Positions 17,311 to 26,715 of a stretch of DNA of 64,000 bases are shown here, piece after piece; position 1 is the first letter of the stretch, and every line of letters begins with the position of its first letter. A program made the position numbers and the translations under genes. The stretch lies in assembly GCA_024642115.1 (NCBI GenBank), contig JAHEBU010000001.1, forward strand, positions 620,001 through 684,000. The letters are read 5' to 3'. Under the pieces are notes generated by a model. It was not told the DNA's origin and made no database searches. It saw nothing but the letters and a program-made list of their open reading frames with translations. The DNA is from Marivivens sp. (GTDB lineage: Bacteria > Pseudomonadota > Alphaproteobacteria > Rhodobacterales > Rhodobacteraceae).

Positions 17311-17876
17311 GCCCGCCCGCCTTGGGACGACAACAACAGCGGGTCGATCCCCAGCACCCTTAGAGCGGCTGTCCACTTGTGTTCATTGGCCCGGCCGAAC
17401 AGGATTTCGGGCCGTGGATCGCAGGACAACCAGCCATTGCCGGCGATTTCGCCCTCCAGTTGCCCCGGGCCCCATCCCGAATAGCCCAGCGCCAGCATCG
17501 ACGATTTCGGGCCGCGGCCCCGGGCAATATCCTCAAGCACGTCCAGCGTGGCGGTCATCGCGGTGTCGTTGTCCACTTGCAACGTCCCTGCGCCTTGCAG
17601 GTAGTCCGCCGAATGCAGGACAAACCCCCGACCATGTTCAACCGGGCCGCCGTAATGGACCCGGATATCGCGGTAATTCGGGCCTGCTTCGATCCCCAGT
17701 TGCACCAACAATTCGGAAAACCGCATATCGGGCGCAGGTTTGTTCACGATCAATCCCATCGCCCCATCGGCAGAATGGGCACACATGTAGATCACGGAAT
17801 GATCGAACCGCGAATCGCCCATGCCCGGCATGGCGATCAACAACTTGCCGACAAGAAATGCCTGGTCCATACCCAT
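17307..17876 (-). CDS. YqgE/AlgH family protein
   Basis: 189 residues from the ATG for MGMDQAFLVGKLLIAMPGM. DUF179 features: LIAMPGMGDSRFDHSVIYMC near residue 12-32, GAMGLIVNKP near 40, YGGPVEHGRGFVLHS near 74 and ALGYSGWGPGQLEGEI near 128. It is a cytosolic conserved protein of uncertain role; AlgH affects alginate regulation in Pseudomonas. A longer frame back to 17972 has no ribosome site and overlaps the divergent gene. Confidence 0.92.
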   Translation of the reverse strand: MGMDQAFLVGKLLIAMPGMGDSRFDHSVIYMCAHSADGAMGLIVNKPAPDMRFSELLVQLGIEAGPNYRDIRVHYGGPVEHGRGFVLHSADYLQGAGTLQVDNDTAMTATLDVLEDIARGRGPKSSMLALGYSGWGPGQLEGEIAGNGWLSCDPRPEILFGRANEHKWTAALRVLGIDPLLLSSQGGRA

Positions 17877-17970
17877 GCCCCGATGATGGGACGCCCGAAG
17901 GATGCAATCAAGAGGACACCTGACCGCAACGTGACTTCCCATTACAAGCGACATGGCTTTAGACGGCTGC

Positions 17971-18762
17971 ATGAGATATCTGATCGCCCTTGCCCTCGCG
18001 GCCCTGCCCCTGCCCGCCCTTGCACAGTCTCCTGACGGTGTTGTTTCGGCCCACGTGATTCCTGGCTGGCGTACCGCTCAAGGCACCACAATGGCAGGGC
18101 TGCAACTGACGCTTGCCCCCGGGTGGCACACGTATTGGCGGGCGCCCGGCGACGCGGGCATTCCCCCGCACTTCGACTGGTCAGGGTCAGAAAACCTGTC
18201 GGCGGTTCAGGTCCATTGGCCCACGCCCGAGGTGTTCGATCTCAACGGGATGCGGTCAATCGGCTATGTCGATCAGATTGTCCTGCCAATCGAACTGACC
18301 ACCACCGGCACCGGGCCGGTCCACCTGCGCGGCCAGATCGATATCGGGGTGTGTGACGAGGTCTGCGTGCCCGCCAGCCTGACCATCGACACAACTCTGC
18401 CCGCCGACGGTCCGCGCAGCCCAAACCTGGCTGCCGCCCTTGTCGATCAGCCCATGACCGAGGCTGAAGCGCATGTAGGTCCCGTGACCTGTCAGACCGA
18501 ACCGACCGATGATGGCTTGCGCCTGACCACCCGGATCAGCGTCCCACAAATGGGCGATGCCGAAACCGTAGTGATCGAGGCAGGCGATCCTCGCGTCTGG
18601 GTCTCCGAGCCCACGGTTAACCGGAATGGTGACACGCTTCGCGCCACCGCCGATCTGGTTCAGGTCGACGGCGATGCCTTCGCGCTCAACAGATCTGCCG
18701 TGCGGATCACTGTTCTGGGGAGCCACTCCGCCGTGGACATTCAGGGCTGTACGGGCGGCTGA
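17971..18762 (+). CDS. DsbD N-terminal-domain protein (periplasmic thiol-disulfide carrier)
   Basis: 263 residues with a signal peptide (MRYLIALALAALPLPALAQ). The DsbDalpha-like domain contains TLAPGWHTYWRAPGDAGIPP, FDWSGSENL and the paired cysteines in IGVCDEVCVPA near residue 130, the redox-active CX3C of such domains. No membrane or thioredoxin domain follows, so it is a stand-alone carrier. With the TlpA-like protein nearby it suggests periplasmic disulfide reduction. The 3' end overlaps the convergent RND permease by 22 nt. Confidence 0.85.
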   Translation: MRYLIALALAALPLPALAQSPDGVVSAHVIPGWRTAQGTTMAGLQLTLAPGWHTYWRAPGDAGIPPHFDWSGSENLSAVQVHWPTPEVFDLNGMRSIGYVDQIVLPIELTTTGTGPVHLRGQIDIGVCDEVCVPASLTIDTTLPADGPRSPNLAAALVDQPMTEAEAHVGPVTCQTEPTDDGLRLTTRISVPQMGDAETVVIEAGDPRVWVSEPTVNRNGDTLRATADLVQVDGDAFALNRSAVRITVLGSHSAVDIQGCTGG

Positions 18763-21700
18763 TCGGATTTGCGCCGCAGGGCAAACACAAGTCCGCTGAC
18801 CGCGTAGACAACCAGCAGCCAGATCAGCAGTCCCGCAGCAAATACGCCCAGCGCAGGCACCGGCCCGCCCGCGAGCATCGGCAGGGCAGCCGCAGCCGAG
18901 GGCCATGCCGCCTCGGTCAGCAGGATCGGGCCCAGCGTCACGGAAAACAGGGCAACAGATCCCGCAACAGCGACCCAAGAAGCCACACCAGCCAGCGACA
19001 TGCCCCCGCGCAGCGCACGCCGCGCCGCCTGCACCTGCCGATAAAGGTCCGCCTGTGCGGCCATCAGGGCGGGGACGATGAACAGAACCAGCACCATCCC
19101 GAAACTCAGCCCATAGACCAGCGTGATGACCGTCGGTTTCAGAAACTCCGCCTGACTGGATGGTTCGAACAACAAGGGGGCGAGGCCCAACACCGTCGTC
19201 GAGGTCGTGAGGAACACCGGGCGCAACCGGTCGCTCACCCCGTCGATGATCGCCGGGATAAGGCCTCGGTCGGCGGCATATTCGTCGATCGTGCCGACCA
19301 GGACGATGGAGTCGTTGATGATGATCCCCACCATCCCCAACAGGCCGACCACCGTAAACATGCTCATCGGGATACCCCATTGCTGGTGGCCATAGATCGT
19401 GCCAACCAGCGCAAAGGGAATGATCGACATGACCACCAATGGCCGGGTCCAACTGCTGAAAATCCAGGCCAGCACCAGATAGATCCCCGTCAGAACCAGT
19501 GTCAGGCCAGTCGTCGCATCCGACAGGAACGCGCCCTCCTGCTCGCTCAGTCCGGCCAGTTGGGTGCCCACGCCATAGGTGCTTTCGATCCGGGGCAGGA
19601 TATCGTCGGTGATCGTCTTTTGAATGGCGACCGCGCGGTCGGGGTCATCGTCCGACAGATCGCCCGTGACAGAGATCAGGGCAATGCCGTTTTCCCGCTG
19701 CACGGTGGAAAACCCTGTGCGTGTCTGCACTGTGACAATATCGCCCAAAGGGACATAGACGCCAGACGGGGCGCGCATCTGCGTGCGGTCCAGGAAATCG
19801 GCGGTCAGCTCGCCCTCGGGCAGTTGTACGCGGATCGTGGCGCTGCGTGGCCCGTCTGGATAGGTGGCCGCCTCGATCCCACCCAGCCGGTTGCGCAGGT
19901 CACGGCCCAGCGCGTCGATGGTAAAGCCCAGCGCCTGCCCCTGCGGGGTCAGGTCGAGGATCATCTCCTGCTTGTCATAGGACAGGCTGTCCTCCAGCCC
20001 CGAAACTTCGGGGAACTGGGACAATTCGGCCTTGAGCGCCTCGGCGGCGTTTTTCAGCACCTGCGCATCCGCGCCCGACAACTGCACCTCGAGGCTATTG
20101 CCCCCCGGCCCCGCCCCCCAACTGCGGAAACTGACGGTCTCGGCCATCGGGGTCTGCACGACCGCCTCTTGCAGGTCGGCCACAAAGGCGCTGCTGGTAT
20201 AGGGGCGCAGGTCGGCGTCGATCAGATCAATGGTGATCGCGCCCAACTGGTAGCTTTCCTTGTTCTCGGTCCCCGACAGACCGCGCCCTGAATTCCCGCC
20301 GATCTGCGTGACCACATAGGCCAGCGGGCTTTGGCCATATTTCTCGGTATAGGTGGCGGCGACCTGATCGGTGGCGCGCTGCAATTCTTGCATCATGGCG
20401 ATGCTGTCCTCACGCGTGGCACCGGGCAGCATGGCAAAGTTGCCACTGACCTGCCCCTGTTCGGGCGAAGAAAAGAAACGCCATTGCACGTCGCCGCGAA
20501 TGAACAGCGCCGCCTGGCTGGCCAGAATGACAACGGCCCCCGCCATGACGGGATAGCGGGCCCAGATCACGGCGGCAATGAACGGGCGGAACAGGGTGCG
20601 TTGGAACCACGCAAAGCCCCGGTTCACTTGGCGTGATGGCCAGTCATACCATTTCTCGCTCACGCCACCGGCCAGCGCATGGGACAGGTGGTTGGGCAGG
20701 ATCAGGAAACATTCAAAGGTGCTGGCGGTCAGCACGGCAATGACGGTGAACGGAATATCCGAAATCAGATCGCCAAAGCGGCCACCCACGGCGATCAGGC
20801 CAAAAAAGGCGATGTTGGTGGTGATCGTGGCGGAAAAGACAGAACTGAACATCTTGCGGGCGGCGTTCTCAGCGGCCTGAACGCCACTCTCGCCCAAGCG
20901 TCTGACACGGAAATCGGCGTGTTCGCCGACCACGATGGCGTCGTCCACCACAATCCCCAGCGTGATGATCAGCGCAAAGATCGAGATCATGTTGAACGTC
21001 AGGCCCGCCCAATACATAACCGCGATAGCGGCCAGCATCGACACCGGAATACCGCTGGCCACCCACAGGGCGGTCCGGGCGTTGAGGAAAAGAAACAACA
21101 GGATCAGGACCAACGCCAACCCCTGCAACCCGTTCACGAACAGGATGTGCAGCCGGCTGGTGATCTGTTCAGCCCGGGCGTTGACCAGATCGACCTTGAC
21201 GCCATCGGGCAGCGTTGCCTCGACCTGATCGGCGACCGTCTGGACGGTGTCCTGAATACCCACTGCATCGCCCTTGGCGTTGCGGTCCACGCGCACTTGA
21301 ATGGCCGAGTTGTCACCGACGAAATAGGCCGCATCGCGGTCAGAACCTTCGACAGTGATGGTCGCGACATCGCCGATGGTCAGGTTGGACCCATCGGGGT
21401 TCGACCGCAGGGCAATGCCGGAAATCTCTTCGGCGCTGCGTTTGGGGACTCCGGTGCGGATACGGGCGGTGCCGGTCACCTCGCCTGCCGGATCGGCCGC
21501 GACCTCGGCGGCAATGGCGTCGGCGATCTCGGCCATGGTGACGTTATTCTTGATCAGGTTGATCGACGGCACCTCGATGATGGTCGAAGGGGCGGCAACC
21601 CCTTGGATGGTGGTCCGCGTCACCCCTTGGGCGAACAATCGCACGACCAGTTCATCGGCAAAACGGGCCAACTGATCCACACCCACCGGCCCGGTGATGA

Positions 21701-22154
21701 CCACATCGGTCACCCGGTCCGACCAGCCCGACCTGCGGATCACCGGATCGTCGGCATCTGCGGGCAGGTTACCGGTGGCATCCACCGCCGCCTGCACATC
21801 CTTTTCGCCCTTGTCCATGTCATAGCCGGGCTCGAATTCAAGCGAGATTCGCGCCCGCCCTTCGGACGACGAGGACGAGGTGGCCGTGACCCCCTCGACG
21901 GAAATGAGCGCTGGTTCGAGGACCTGCACGATTGCGGTGTCCACATCCTCGGCCCCGGCCCCGGACCAGCCGACGGACACGCTGATGCTGTCGATCACCA
22001 CATCGGGAAAGAACTGCGCCCGCATTTTGGGATAGGCAAAGATGCCCGAGATCAACATGAGAACCAACAACAGGTTCGCCGCAGTCCCGTGGCGGGTGAA
22101 ATAGGACAGGATACCCCCCGCGCCTTGGTTCAGCCTGTCTCCTCCGGTGGCCAT
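18741..22154 (-). CDS. RND efflux transporter permease
   Basis: 1137 residues. AcrB/MexF-type layout: first membrane helix near residues 25-42, large periplasmic loop, helices from about 345 with GIVVDDAIVVGEH (proton-relay aspartates, TM4) near 410, a second loop from ~560-850, and the final helices including GIIINDSIVLV near 955. The C-terminus carries extra hydrophobic segments (about 1050-1125) beyond the usual twelve helices. It probably exports hydrophobic compounds with the adaptor encoded 3 nt upstream. No outer-membrane channel gene is adjacent. Confidence 0.93.
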   Translation of the reverse strand: MATGGDRLNQGAGGILSYFTRHGTAANLLLVLMLISGIFAYPKMRAQFFPDVVIDSISVSVGWSGAGAEDVDTAIVQVLEPALISVEGVTATSSSSSEGRARISLEFEPGYDMDKGEKDVQAAVDATGNLPADADDPVIRRSGWSDRVTDVVITGPVGVDQLARFADELVVRLFAQGVTRTTIQGVAAPSTIIEVPSINLIKNNVTMAEIADAIAAEVAADPAGEVTGTARIRTGVPKRSAEEISGIALRSNPDGSNLTIGDVATITVEGSDRDAAYFVGDNSAIQVRVDRNAKGDAVGIQDTVQTVADQVEATLPDGVKVDLVNARAEQITSRLHILFVNGLQGLALVLILLFLFLNARTALWVASGIPVSMLAAIAVMYWAGLTFNMISIFALIITLGIVVDDAIVVGEHADFRVRRLGESGVQAAENAARKMFSSVFSATITTNIAFFGLIAVGGRFGDLISDIPFTVIAVLTASTFECFLILPNHLSHALAGGVSEKWYDWPSRQVNRGFAWFQRTLFRPFIAAVIWARYPVMAGAVVILASQAALFIRGDVQWRFFSSPEQGQVSGNFAMLPGATREDSIAMMQELQRATDQVAATYTEKYGQSPLAYVVTQIGGNSGRGLSGTENKESYQLGAITIDLIDADLRPYTSSAFVADLQEAVVQTPMAETVSFRSWGAGPGGNSLEVQLSGADAQVLKNAAEALKAELSQFPEVSGLEDSLSYDKQEMILDLTPQGQALGFTIDALGRDLRNRLGGIEAATYPDGPRSATIRVQLPEGELTADFLDRTQMRAPSGVYVPLGDIVTVQTRTGFSTVQRENGIALISVTGDLSDDDPDRAVAIQKTITDDILPRIESTYGVGTQLAGLSEQEGAFLSDATTGLTLVLTGIYLVLAWIFSSWTRPLVVMSIIPFALVGTIYGHQQWGIPMSMFTVVGLLGMVGIIINDSIVLVGTIDEYAADRGLIPAIIDGVSDRLRPVFLTTSTTVLGLAPLLFEPSSQAEFLKPTVITLVYGLSFGMVLVLFIVPALMAAQADLYRQVQAARRALRGGMSLAGVASWVAVAGSVALFSVTLGPILLTEAAWPSAAAALPMLAGGPVPALGVFAAGLLIWLLVVYAVSGLVFALRRKSDQPPVQP

Positions 22155-22157
22155 GCG

Positions 22158-23630
22158 TCAGCTTCCCATCCGGGATTCGATCCGGGCGACCGTTTCGGCA
22201 GGCACCTGATCCTCTTGCAACTGCGACAGGATGCGGGTCTTGGCCTCGGGGGGCATCCGGCTGTTCTGGACAAAGTCCACCAGCTTTGCCCGGCGTTCGG
22301 GGTCCAGCGCGATCATCTCGGGCGCGGCGGGGGCAGCATTGGCAACAGGCGGTGGGGCATCGGCCTCGGTCAAGGGGCGCACCTTGATCCCGGCACCGAG
22401 CAACGGTGACCGTTCGGCGACGACCACCCGACCGACCAGCCCCTCGGCACTGACGATCACGTTGTCAGCCTGTCGGCGCAAAACCTGCACCGGCACAACC
22501 TCCAGCCGATCATCGGACCCCATCGCCAGAACCGTCTGGTCGGCGGCAACGGCACTGGCGGGCAACAGGGCCACGTTGTCCAGTGCGGGTTCGGCCACGA
22601 TCACGGTCACGAAATCGCCGGGGCGAAATCCTGGGGCGGCGTCCAGGCTGGCAAACAGCAACCGCCCTGTCTGGCCTTCGCCCACGGCGGCACTTTCGCG
22701 GGTGATCCGGCCCGTTGCCTGCAACGCCACATCGGCCACATCCAAAGACACCGCAATCGGCGCGTCGATCAGGTTGCCCTGCCCGTCCAACAGCCGGGCA
22801 TACTGCGAGGTGGACACCCGAAACGCGACCTCAAGCGCCTTGGCGTCGATCAACTGGCCGATCTGTTCGTTGGCCGTCACCCGGCCGCCCTCAACCACGG
22901 TCGCGCCCGACAACGTGCCGTCAAAGGCGGCGGTGACGGTGGTGTCGGCCAAGGTGCGCTCGGCCTCGGCCAGCGCGATTCGCGCGCGGGACAAGGCAGT
23001 TGTGGCCTGATCCAGCTTGGTCTGCGCCTGCGCCTGCGATTGGCGGCGGGACAGCACGGCGGCATCGGCACTCGACGCTGCCAATTCGGCTGTCTCCACG
23101 GCGGACGCGCTGCCCACCCCCCGCGTCTGCAAATCTTGCGCCCGGGTCAGGGCCTGCGCCCGCAAACCCGCCTGTTCGACGGCAGCAGCCAGTTCATCCT
23201 GACCCAAGGCCAAGGCGCGCTGCGAATCCTGCAACCCCGCCTCGGCATCCGCCAGATCAGCGCGAGCACGGTCCAACGCCGCCTGCGCCTCGACCGGATC
23301 AATGCGGAACAGGACCTGGCCCGCACTCACCTGCCCGCCTTCGACAAAGGCCGGATCGGCCATCACGACGGTCCCGCCCACCGTGGGGCGCAGGTCGAGC
23401 GTGCGTCGGCTTCGGATATCGCCAAACACAGTGAGTTCAGGGGGGATCGTGGCCGTGTCGACCGTCACCACGTTCACAGCCTGCACGCGTTCGCGTTGCG
23501 GATAAGTTCGCGGCTCTGCATTCAGCTTGGCCTCGACCGCCGAGCGCACCATTTCTCCCGCCCAGGCGAGCAAGGCGATGGTCATCGACAACAGAAACAC
23601 GCCGATCAGGCTGCGTCGCAAAAATCGCAT
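22158..23630 (-). CDS. RND efflux periplasmic adaptor subunit
   Basis: 490 residues. There is one N-terminal membrane anchor (residues ~5-24), a first lipoyl half near 85-120 (GGTVVMADPAFVEGGQV), a long alpha-hairpin coiled coil (~125-215, rich in Ala/Gln/Glu), the second lipoyl half (TAAFDGTLSGATVVEGGRV near 230) and beta-barrel domains. The tail (~425-490) is helical and Pro-rich. It joins the permease to an outer-membrane channel. It is the first gene of the pair; the permease starts 3 nt after its stop. Confidence 0.92.
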   Translation of the reverse strand: MRFLRRSLIGVFLLSMTIALLAWAGEMVRSAVEAKLNAEPRTYPQRERVQAVNVVTVDTATIPPELTVFGDIRSRRTLDLRPTVGGTVVMADPAFVEGGQVSAGQVLFRIDPVEAQAALDRARADLADAEAGLQDSQRALALGQDELAAAVEQAGLRAQALTRAQDLQTRGVGSASAVETAELAASSADAAVLSRRQSQAQAQTKLDQATTALSRARIALAEAERTLADTTVTAAFDGTLSGATVVEGGRVTANEQIGQLIDAKALEVAFRVSTSQYARLLDGQGNLIDAPIAVSLDVADVALQATGRITRESAAVGEGQTGRLLFASLDAAPGFRPGDFVTVIVAEPALDNVALLPASAVAADQTVLAMGSDDRLEVVPVQVLRRQADNVIVSAEGLVGRVVVAERSPLLGAGIKVRPLTEADAPPPVANAAPAAPEMIALDPERRAKLVDFVQNSRMPPEAKTRILSQLQEDQVPAETVARIESRMGS

Positions 23631-23712
23631 TCATCCATCCTGTTTGGTCTGCCGAAAAGCTAGGCCGTTGCGGACCGGTGTCCATCCGTCAAATATTCAA
23701 CGAACCGTGTCG

Positions 23713-24249
23713 TCACTTCCGTCGCTGATGTTCGTCAAGACGCGGCAAGATTTCCACGAAATTGCACGGCTTGTGGCGAAAATCGAGTTGTTTGCTCAAT
23801 ATTTCGTCCCAGGCGTCGCGGCAGGCGCCCGGACTGCCGGGCAAGGCGAACAGATAGGTGCCATTTGCAACGCCGCCCGTCGCGCGGCTTTGGACCGCAC
23901 TGGTGCCGATCTTTTGCATCGACACGATGGTAAAGACGGTGCCAAAGGCGTCGATCTCTTTCTCATAGACATCGCGGTGGGCCTCGACGGTGACATCGCG
24001 GCCGGTCAGACCCGTGCCGCCCGTCGAAATCACCACGTCGATGGCTGGATCGGAACACCAAGCGCGCAACTGATCGGCGATCAGGGCGCGCTCATCGGGC
24101 AGGATCATCCGGGCGGCGAGCACGTGACCGGCGTCCTGCACCCGCTGCACCAGTGCATCGCCCGACCGATCATCGGCCAGCCCGCGGGTGTCGCTGACGG
24201 TCAGGATGGCGATGCGGACTGGGATAAACGGCTTGCTCTCGTCAATCAT
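23713..24249 (-). CDS. moaB: Molybdenum cofactor biosynthesis protein B
   Basis: 178 residues. MogA/MoaB family motifs: LTVSDTRGLADDRSGD near residue 16, the MPT-binding loop STGGTGLTGRDVT near 78, and LPGSPGACRDAWDEIL near 140. It adenylylates molybdopterin or acts as the MogA equivalent before molybdate insertion. Its ATG overlaps the LysE gene stop (ATGA), making UDG-LysE-moaB one transcript. mobA and mobB occur 26 kb away in this window. Confidence 0.93.
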   Translation of the reverse strand: MIDESKPFIPVRIAILTVSDTRGLADDRSGDALVQRVQDAGHVLAARMILPDERALIADQLRAWCSDPAIDVVISTGGTGLTGRDVTVEAHRDVYEKEIDAFGTVFTIVSMQKIGTSAVQSRATGGVANGTYLFALPGSPGACRDAWDEILSKQLDFRHKPCNFVEILPRLDEHQRRK

Positions 24250-24869
24250 CGACGCACCTCCAGCGCCAGTTTCAGGGCCAATGCACAAAATACGCTGGCC
24301 GAGGCACGGCGCAGCCACAGATCAACCCTCGGATCGCGGGCCAACGCCCGACCAAGGCCCCCGGCAAAACTGCCGACCAGACCGTTCACGATAAACCCGC
24401 CCAACGCAATCACCGCGCCAAAGATCAGGAATTGCGCCAGCACCTGCCCCCGCGCCGGGTCTACGAACTGGGGAATAAAGGCGAGGATGAACAGGATCAC
24501 CTTGGGGTTCGAGACGTTCACGACAAATCCGTCCCGAAACGCCCGCGCCGGACGCACCGGTGGCAGGTCAGGGCGGCCCATCGGCGTGTGCCAGGTTTTC
24601 CAGGCCAGCCACAGCAGATAGACCACGCCCACCGCCTTGATCGCGTGGAACAGGCCCGGCAAGGACACGATCAACGCGCCCAAGCCCAGCCCCGCAAGCC
24701 CAACGTTGACGATCGCCCCGGTCGATACCCCGGCCGAAGCGGCGATGGCGGCGCGCGGACCGCCCCGCATGCCCTGTCCCAGACACAGCATCATGTCGGC
24801 CCCCGGCGTAAGGTTCAGGGCCAGCGCGGCAGGCACAAAAGCGGCCAGAACGACAGGATCAACGGTCAT
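24246..24869 (-). CDS. LysE/RhtB-family amino-acid exporter
   Basis: 207 residues with six hydrophobic segments. The family signature near the N-terminus (AFVPAALALNLTPGADMMLCLGQGMRGGP) is clear, and VNVSNPKVILFILAFIPQFV near residue 112 matches the conserved NPK motif. It exports amino acids or homoserine lactone-like substrates. Both ends overlap neighbours through ATGA, so UDG, exporter and moaB are translated together, although the functions look unrelated. Confidence 0.92.
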   Translation of the reverse strand: MTVDPVVLAAFVPAALALNLTPGADMMLCLGQGMRGGPRAAIAASAGVSTGAIVNVGLAGLGLGALIVSLPGLFHAIKAVGVVYLLWLAWKTWHTPMGRPDLPPVRPARAFRDGFVVNVSNPKVILFILAFIPQFVDPARGQVLAQFLIFGAVIALGGFIVNGLVGSFAGGLGRALARDPRVDLWLRRASASVFCALALKLALEVRR

Positions 24870-25669
24870 CCCAGCCGCGCCTTCAGCGTCAGCAGATCGG
24901 CCCAGGCCTCGCGCTTGGCCTCGGGCGTGCGCAGCAGGGTGGCGGGGTGGAACATGGGCAGGGCCGGACGGGCCAGAACCTCGGCCCATTCGCCGCGAAC
25001 CCGGGTGATGCCCGCTTTGCCCAACAGGGCCAGACAGGGGGCATTGCCCATCAGGACCACCAGATCAGGATTGGCAAGCGCAATATGACGTTCCAGAAAC
25101 GGCAGCATCATGGCGACATCGGCGGGGTCCGGGGCGTTATCGGCAGGCGGTCGCCAGGGCAGGACCGTGGTCAGATAGACCGCGCTGGAAGGATCGGTCG
25201 CCCGGCGGTCCAGCCCGATGGCAGCAAGCATCCGGTCCAGCATCTGGCCCACCTTGCCCACGAACGGCCTGCCCTGCTGATCCTCGTCGCGGTCCGGCGC
25301 CTCGCCCACGATCATCACGCGGGCGGCTGGCTGTCCATCGGCAAACACGAAATTGCGGGCGCCCTTCTTGATCTCGCACAGGTCAAACGCCTGCATCGCC
25401 TGCGCAAGGGCCGGCAGATCGGCCGCCGCCCGCGCCATGCGGGTGGCAGCGGCGGCCGCATCGACCTTGATGGGCTCCACGATGGCAGGAGGGGCTGCGG
25501 GCGCGGTCGGCTGCGCCACCTTCGGGGCCACATGGGGCAACACCTTGGGGGCCTCCGCCTCAAGCGCATAACGATTGACCGGGGCCTCGTCCAAAGCCTC
25601 GTCAGCGCCCAGTTCTATCTGCCATTCCAGCAGGGCGCGGGCCGTCCAATATTCGATCGCCGGGTCCAT
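24866..25669 (-). CDS. Family-4-type uracil-DNA glycosylase lacking the Fe-S cysteines
   Basis: 267 residues. After a ~90-residue Ala/Pro-rich leader come the UDG motifs: GEAPDRDED near 123, GRPFVGKVGQML near 133, VLPWRPPADNAPDP near 169 and FHPATLLRTP near 240. It should excise uracil from DNA. Family-4 enzymes bind a 4Fe-4S cluster with four cysteines; here the equivalent positions are F95, C98, W172 and M188, so three of four are lost. The start ATG is at 25669; the longer frame runs through the repeat at 25713. Confidence 0.85.
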   Translation of the reverse strand: MDPAIEYWTARALLEWQIELGADEALDEAPVNRYALEAEAPKVLPHVAPKVAQPTAPAAPPAIVEPIKVDAAAAATRMARAAADLPALAQAMQAFDLCEIKKGARNFVFADGQPAARVMIVGEAPDRDEDQQGRPFVGKVGQMLDRMLAAIGLDRRATDPSSAVYLTTVLPWRPPADNAPDPADVAMMLPFLERHIALANPDLVVLMGNAPCLALLGKAGITRVRGEWAEVLARPALPMFHPATLLRTPEAKREAWADLLTLKARLG

Positions 25670-25712
25670 GTGGCGCAGACTAGCGACAATCGGCGGGAAT
25701 GGGCAGGGGGCG

Positions 25713-25739
25713 TGTAAGGTGGGTTTCAACCCACCCCGC
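25713..25739. repeat. Dispersed palindromic repeat, copy 2 (left flank of HNH gene)
   Basis: A 27-nt unit identical to 26716-26742 and in the same orientation. The core is an 8-bp perfect dyad, GGTGGGTT-TC-AACCCACC. It lies between the divergent UDG and HNH genes. Confidence 0.85.
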
Positions 25740-25777
25740 CTCTTGCCCGGCGCGTCGGCGTTGGGCACTCTCCTGAC

Positions 25778-26692
25778 ATGACCAAGGCCGTCTTCATCGC
25801 CTCCGCACACAGCCGCTATAACGATGTCCCCGGGCAGGCCTATCACTTTCCGGCGCAATATCTGCGCCGCGTTGAACAGGCGGTCGGGGACTGGGTGATC
25901 TTCTACGCCGGACGGCGCGGCGGAAACCTCGGGTATTATGCCGTGCAACGGGTGGAAAGGATCGTTCAGGACACCACGATGGACGGCCATTGGCTGGCCC
26001 TTCTCTCGCCGGGAACGCTGCTTGATTTTGAAATGGCTGTGCCCCGGCTCCGTCCGGACGGCACACCGTACGAGACCGGGCTGCCACTGTCGCGTGGGTC
26101 GAACACCGCTGCCGTGCGGCTTGTGTCCGATGGGGATTTCGCAGCGATCATCATGGCGGGGCTCAACAGCGGCACTGATGCCGACTGCCTACCGCGCAGC
26201 GGCCCGCTCCCGGTGGCATCGTCCTCGCCCGTGCCGGGCTTTGCCGAGATGGTCCAGCCATTCGACGGCCTGCCTGGTCCTGATGCGCTGCGCGACCGGA
26301 TCCTGACCTCGCGGGCCTTTCGGGACGCCAGTTTTGCGCGGACAGTCAAACGGGCGTATGGGGCGCGCTGCGCGATGTCGGGCTTGTCGCTCCGGAACGG
26401 TGGCGGCCGACCCGAGGTCGAAGCGGCGCATATCCTACCAGTAGAGAGCAATGGTCCGGACACGGTGCTCAACGGTCTGGCGCTCAGCGGAACCCTGCAC
26501 TGGATGTTCGACCGGGGGCTGGTCAGCGTGGATGACGATCATTCTATTCTGGTGGCCAAGGACAGTGTGGCGGACGAGGTCGGGGCGCGACTGCTCACTG
26601 CCGACCGGCGACTGATCCTGCCCGCCGATCCCCGCTGCCATCCCCACTCGGCCTTTCTGGAGTGGCACCGGCGCAAGGTGTTCAAGGGGTGA
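25778..26692 (+). CDS. HNH endonuclease with N-terminal EVE/PUA-like domain
   Basis: 304 residues. Residues ~5-100 (FIASAHSRYNDVPGQAYHFP, VGDWVIFYAGRRGG, YYAVQRVERI) match the N-terminal EVE/PUA-like module of a family of HNH endonucleases; such modules can read modified bases. Residues ~185-285 form an HNH_2-type nuclease: CAMSGL, EAAHILPV, then NGLALSGTLHWMFDRGL. It probably cleaves DNA, perhaps modified DNA, but the target is unknown. It is a single gene between two identical 27-nt repeats, next to a uracil-DNA glycosylase, with no methylase nearby. Confidence 0.85.
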   Translation: MTKAVFIASAHSRYNDVPGQAYHFPAQYLRRVEQAVGDWVIFYAGRRGGNLGYYAVQRVERIVQDTTMDGHWLALLSPGTLLDFEMAVPRLRPDGTPYETGLPLSRGSNTAAVRLVSDGDFAAIIMAGLNSGTDADCLPRSGPLPVASSSPVPGFAEMVQPFDGLPGPDALRDRILTSRAFRDASFARTVKRAYGARCAMSGLSLRNGGGRPEVEAAHILPVESNGPDTVLNGLALSGTLHWMFDRGLVSVDDDHSILVAKDSVADEVGARLLTADRRLILPADPRCHPHSAFLEWHRRKVFKG

Positions 26693-26715
26693 CGCAGGCG
26701 GACAGTGCGGTGGCC

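Noticed and set aside
20679-22409. 576-residue plus-strand ORF
   Set aside because: Fully antisense to the RND permease, low-complexity, no family resemblance.
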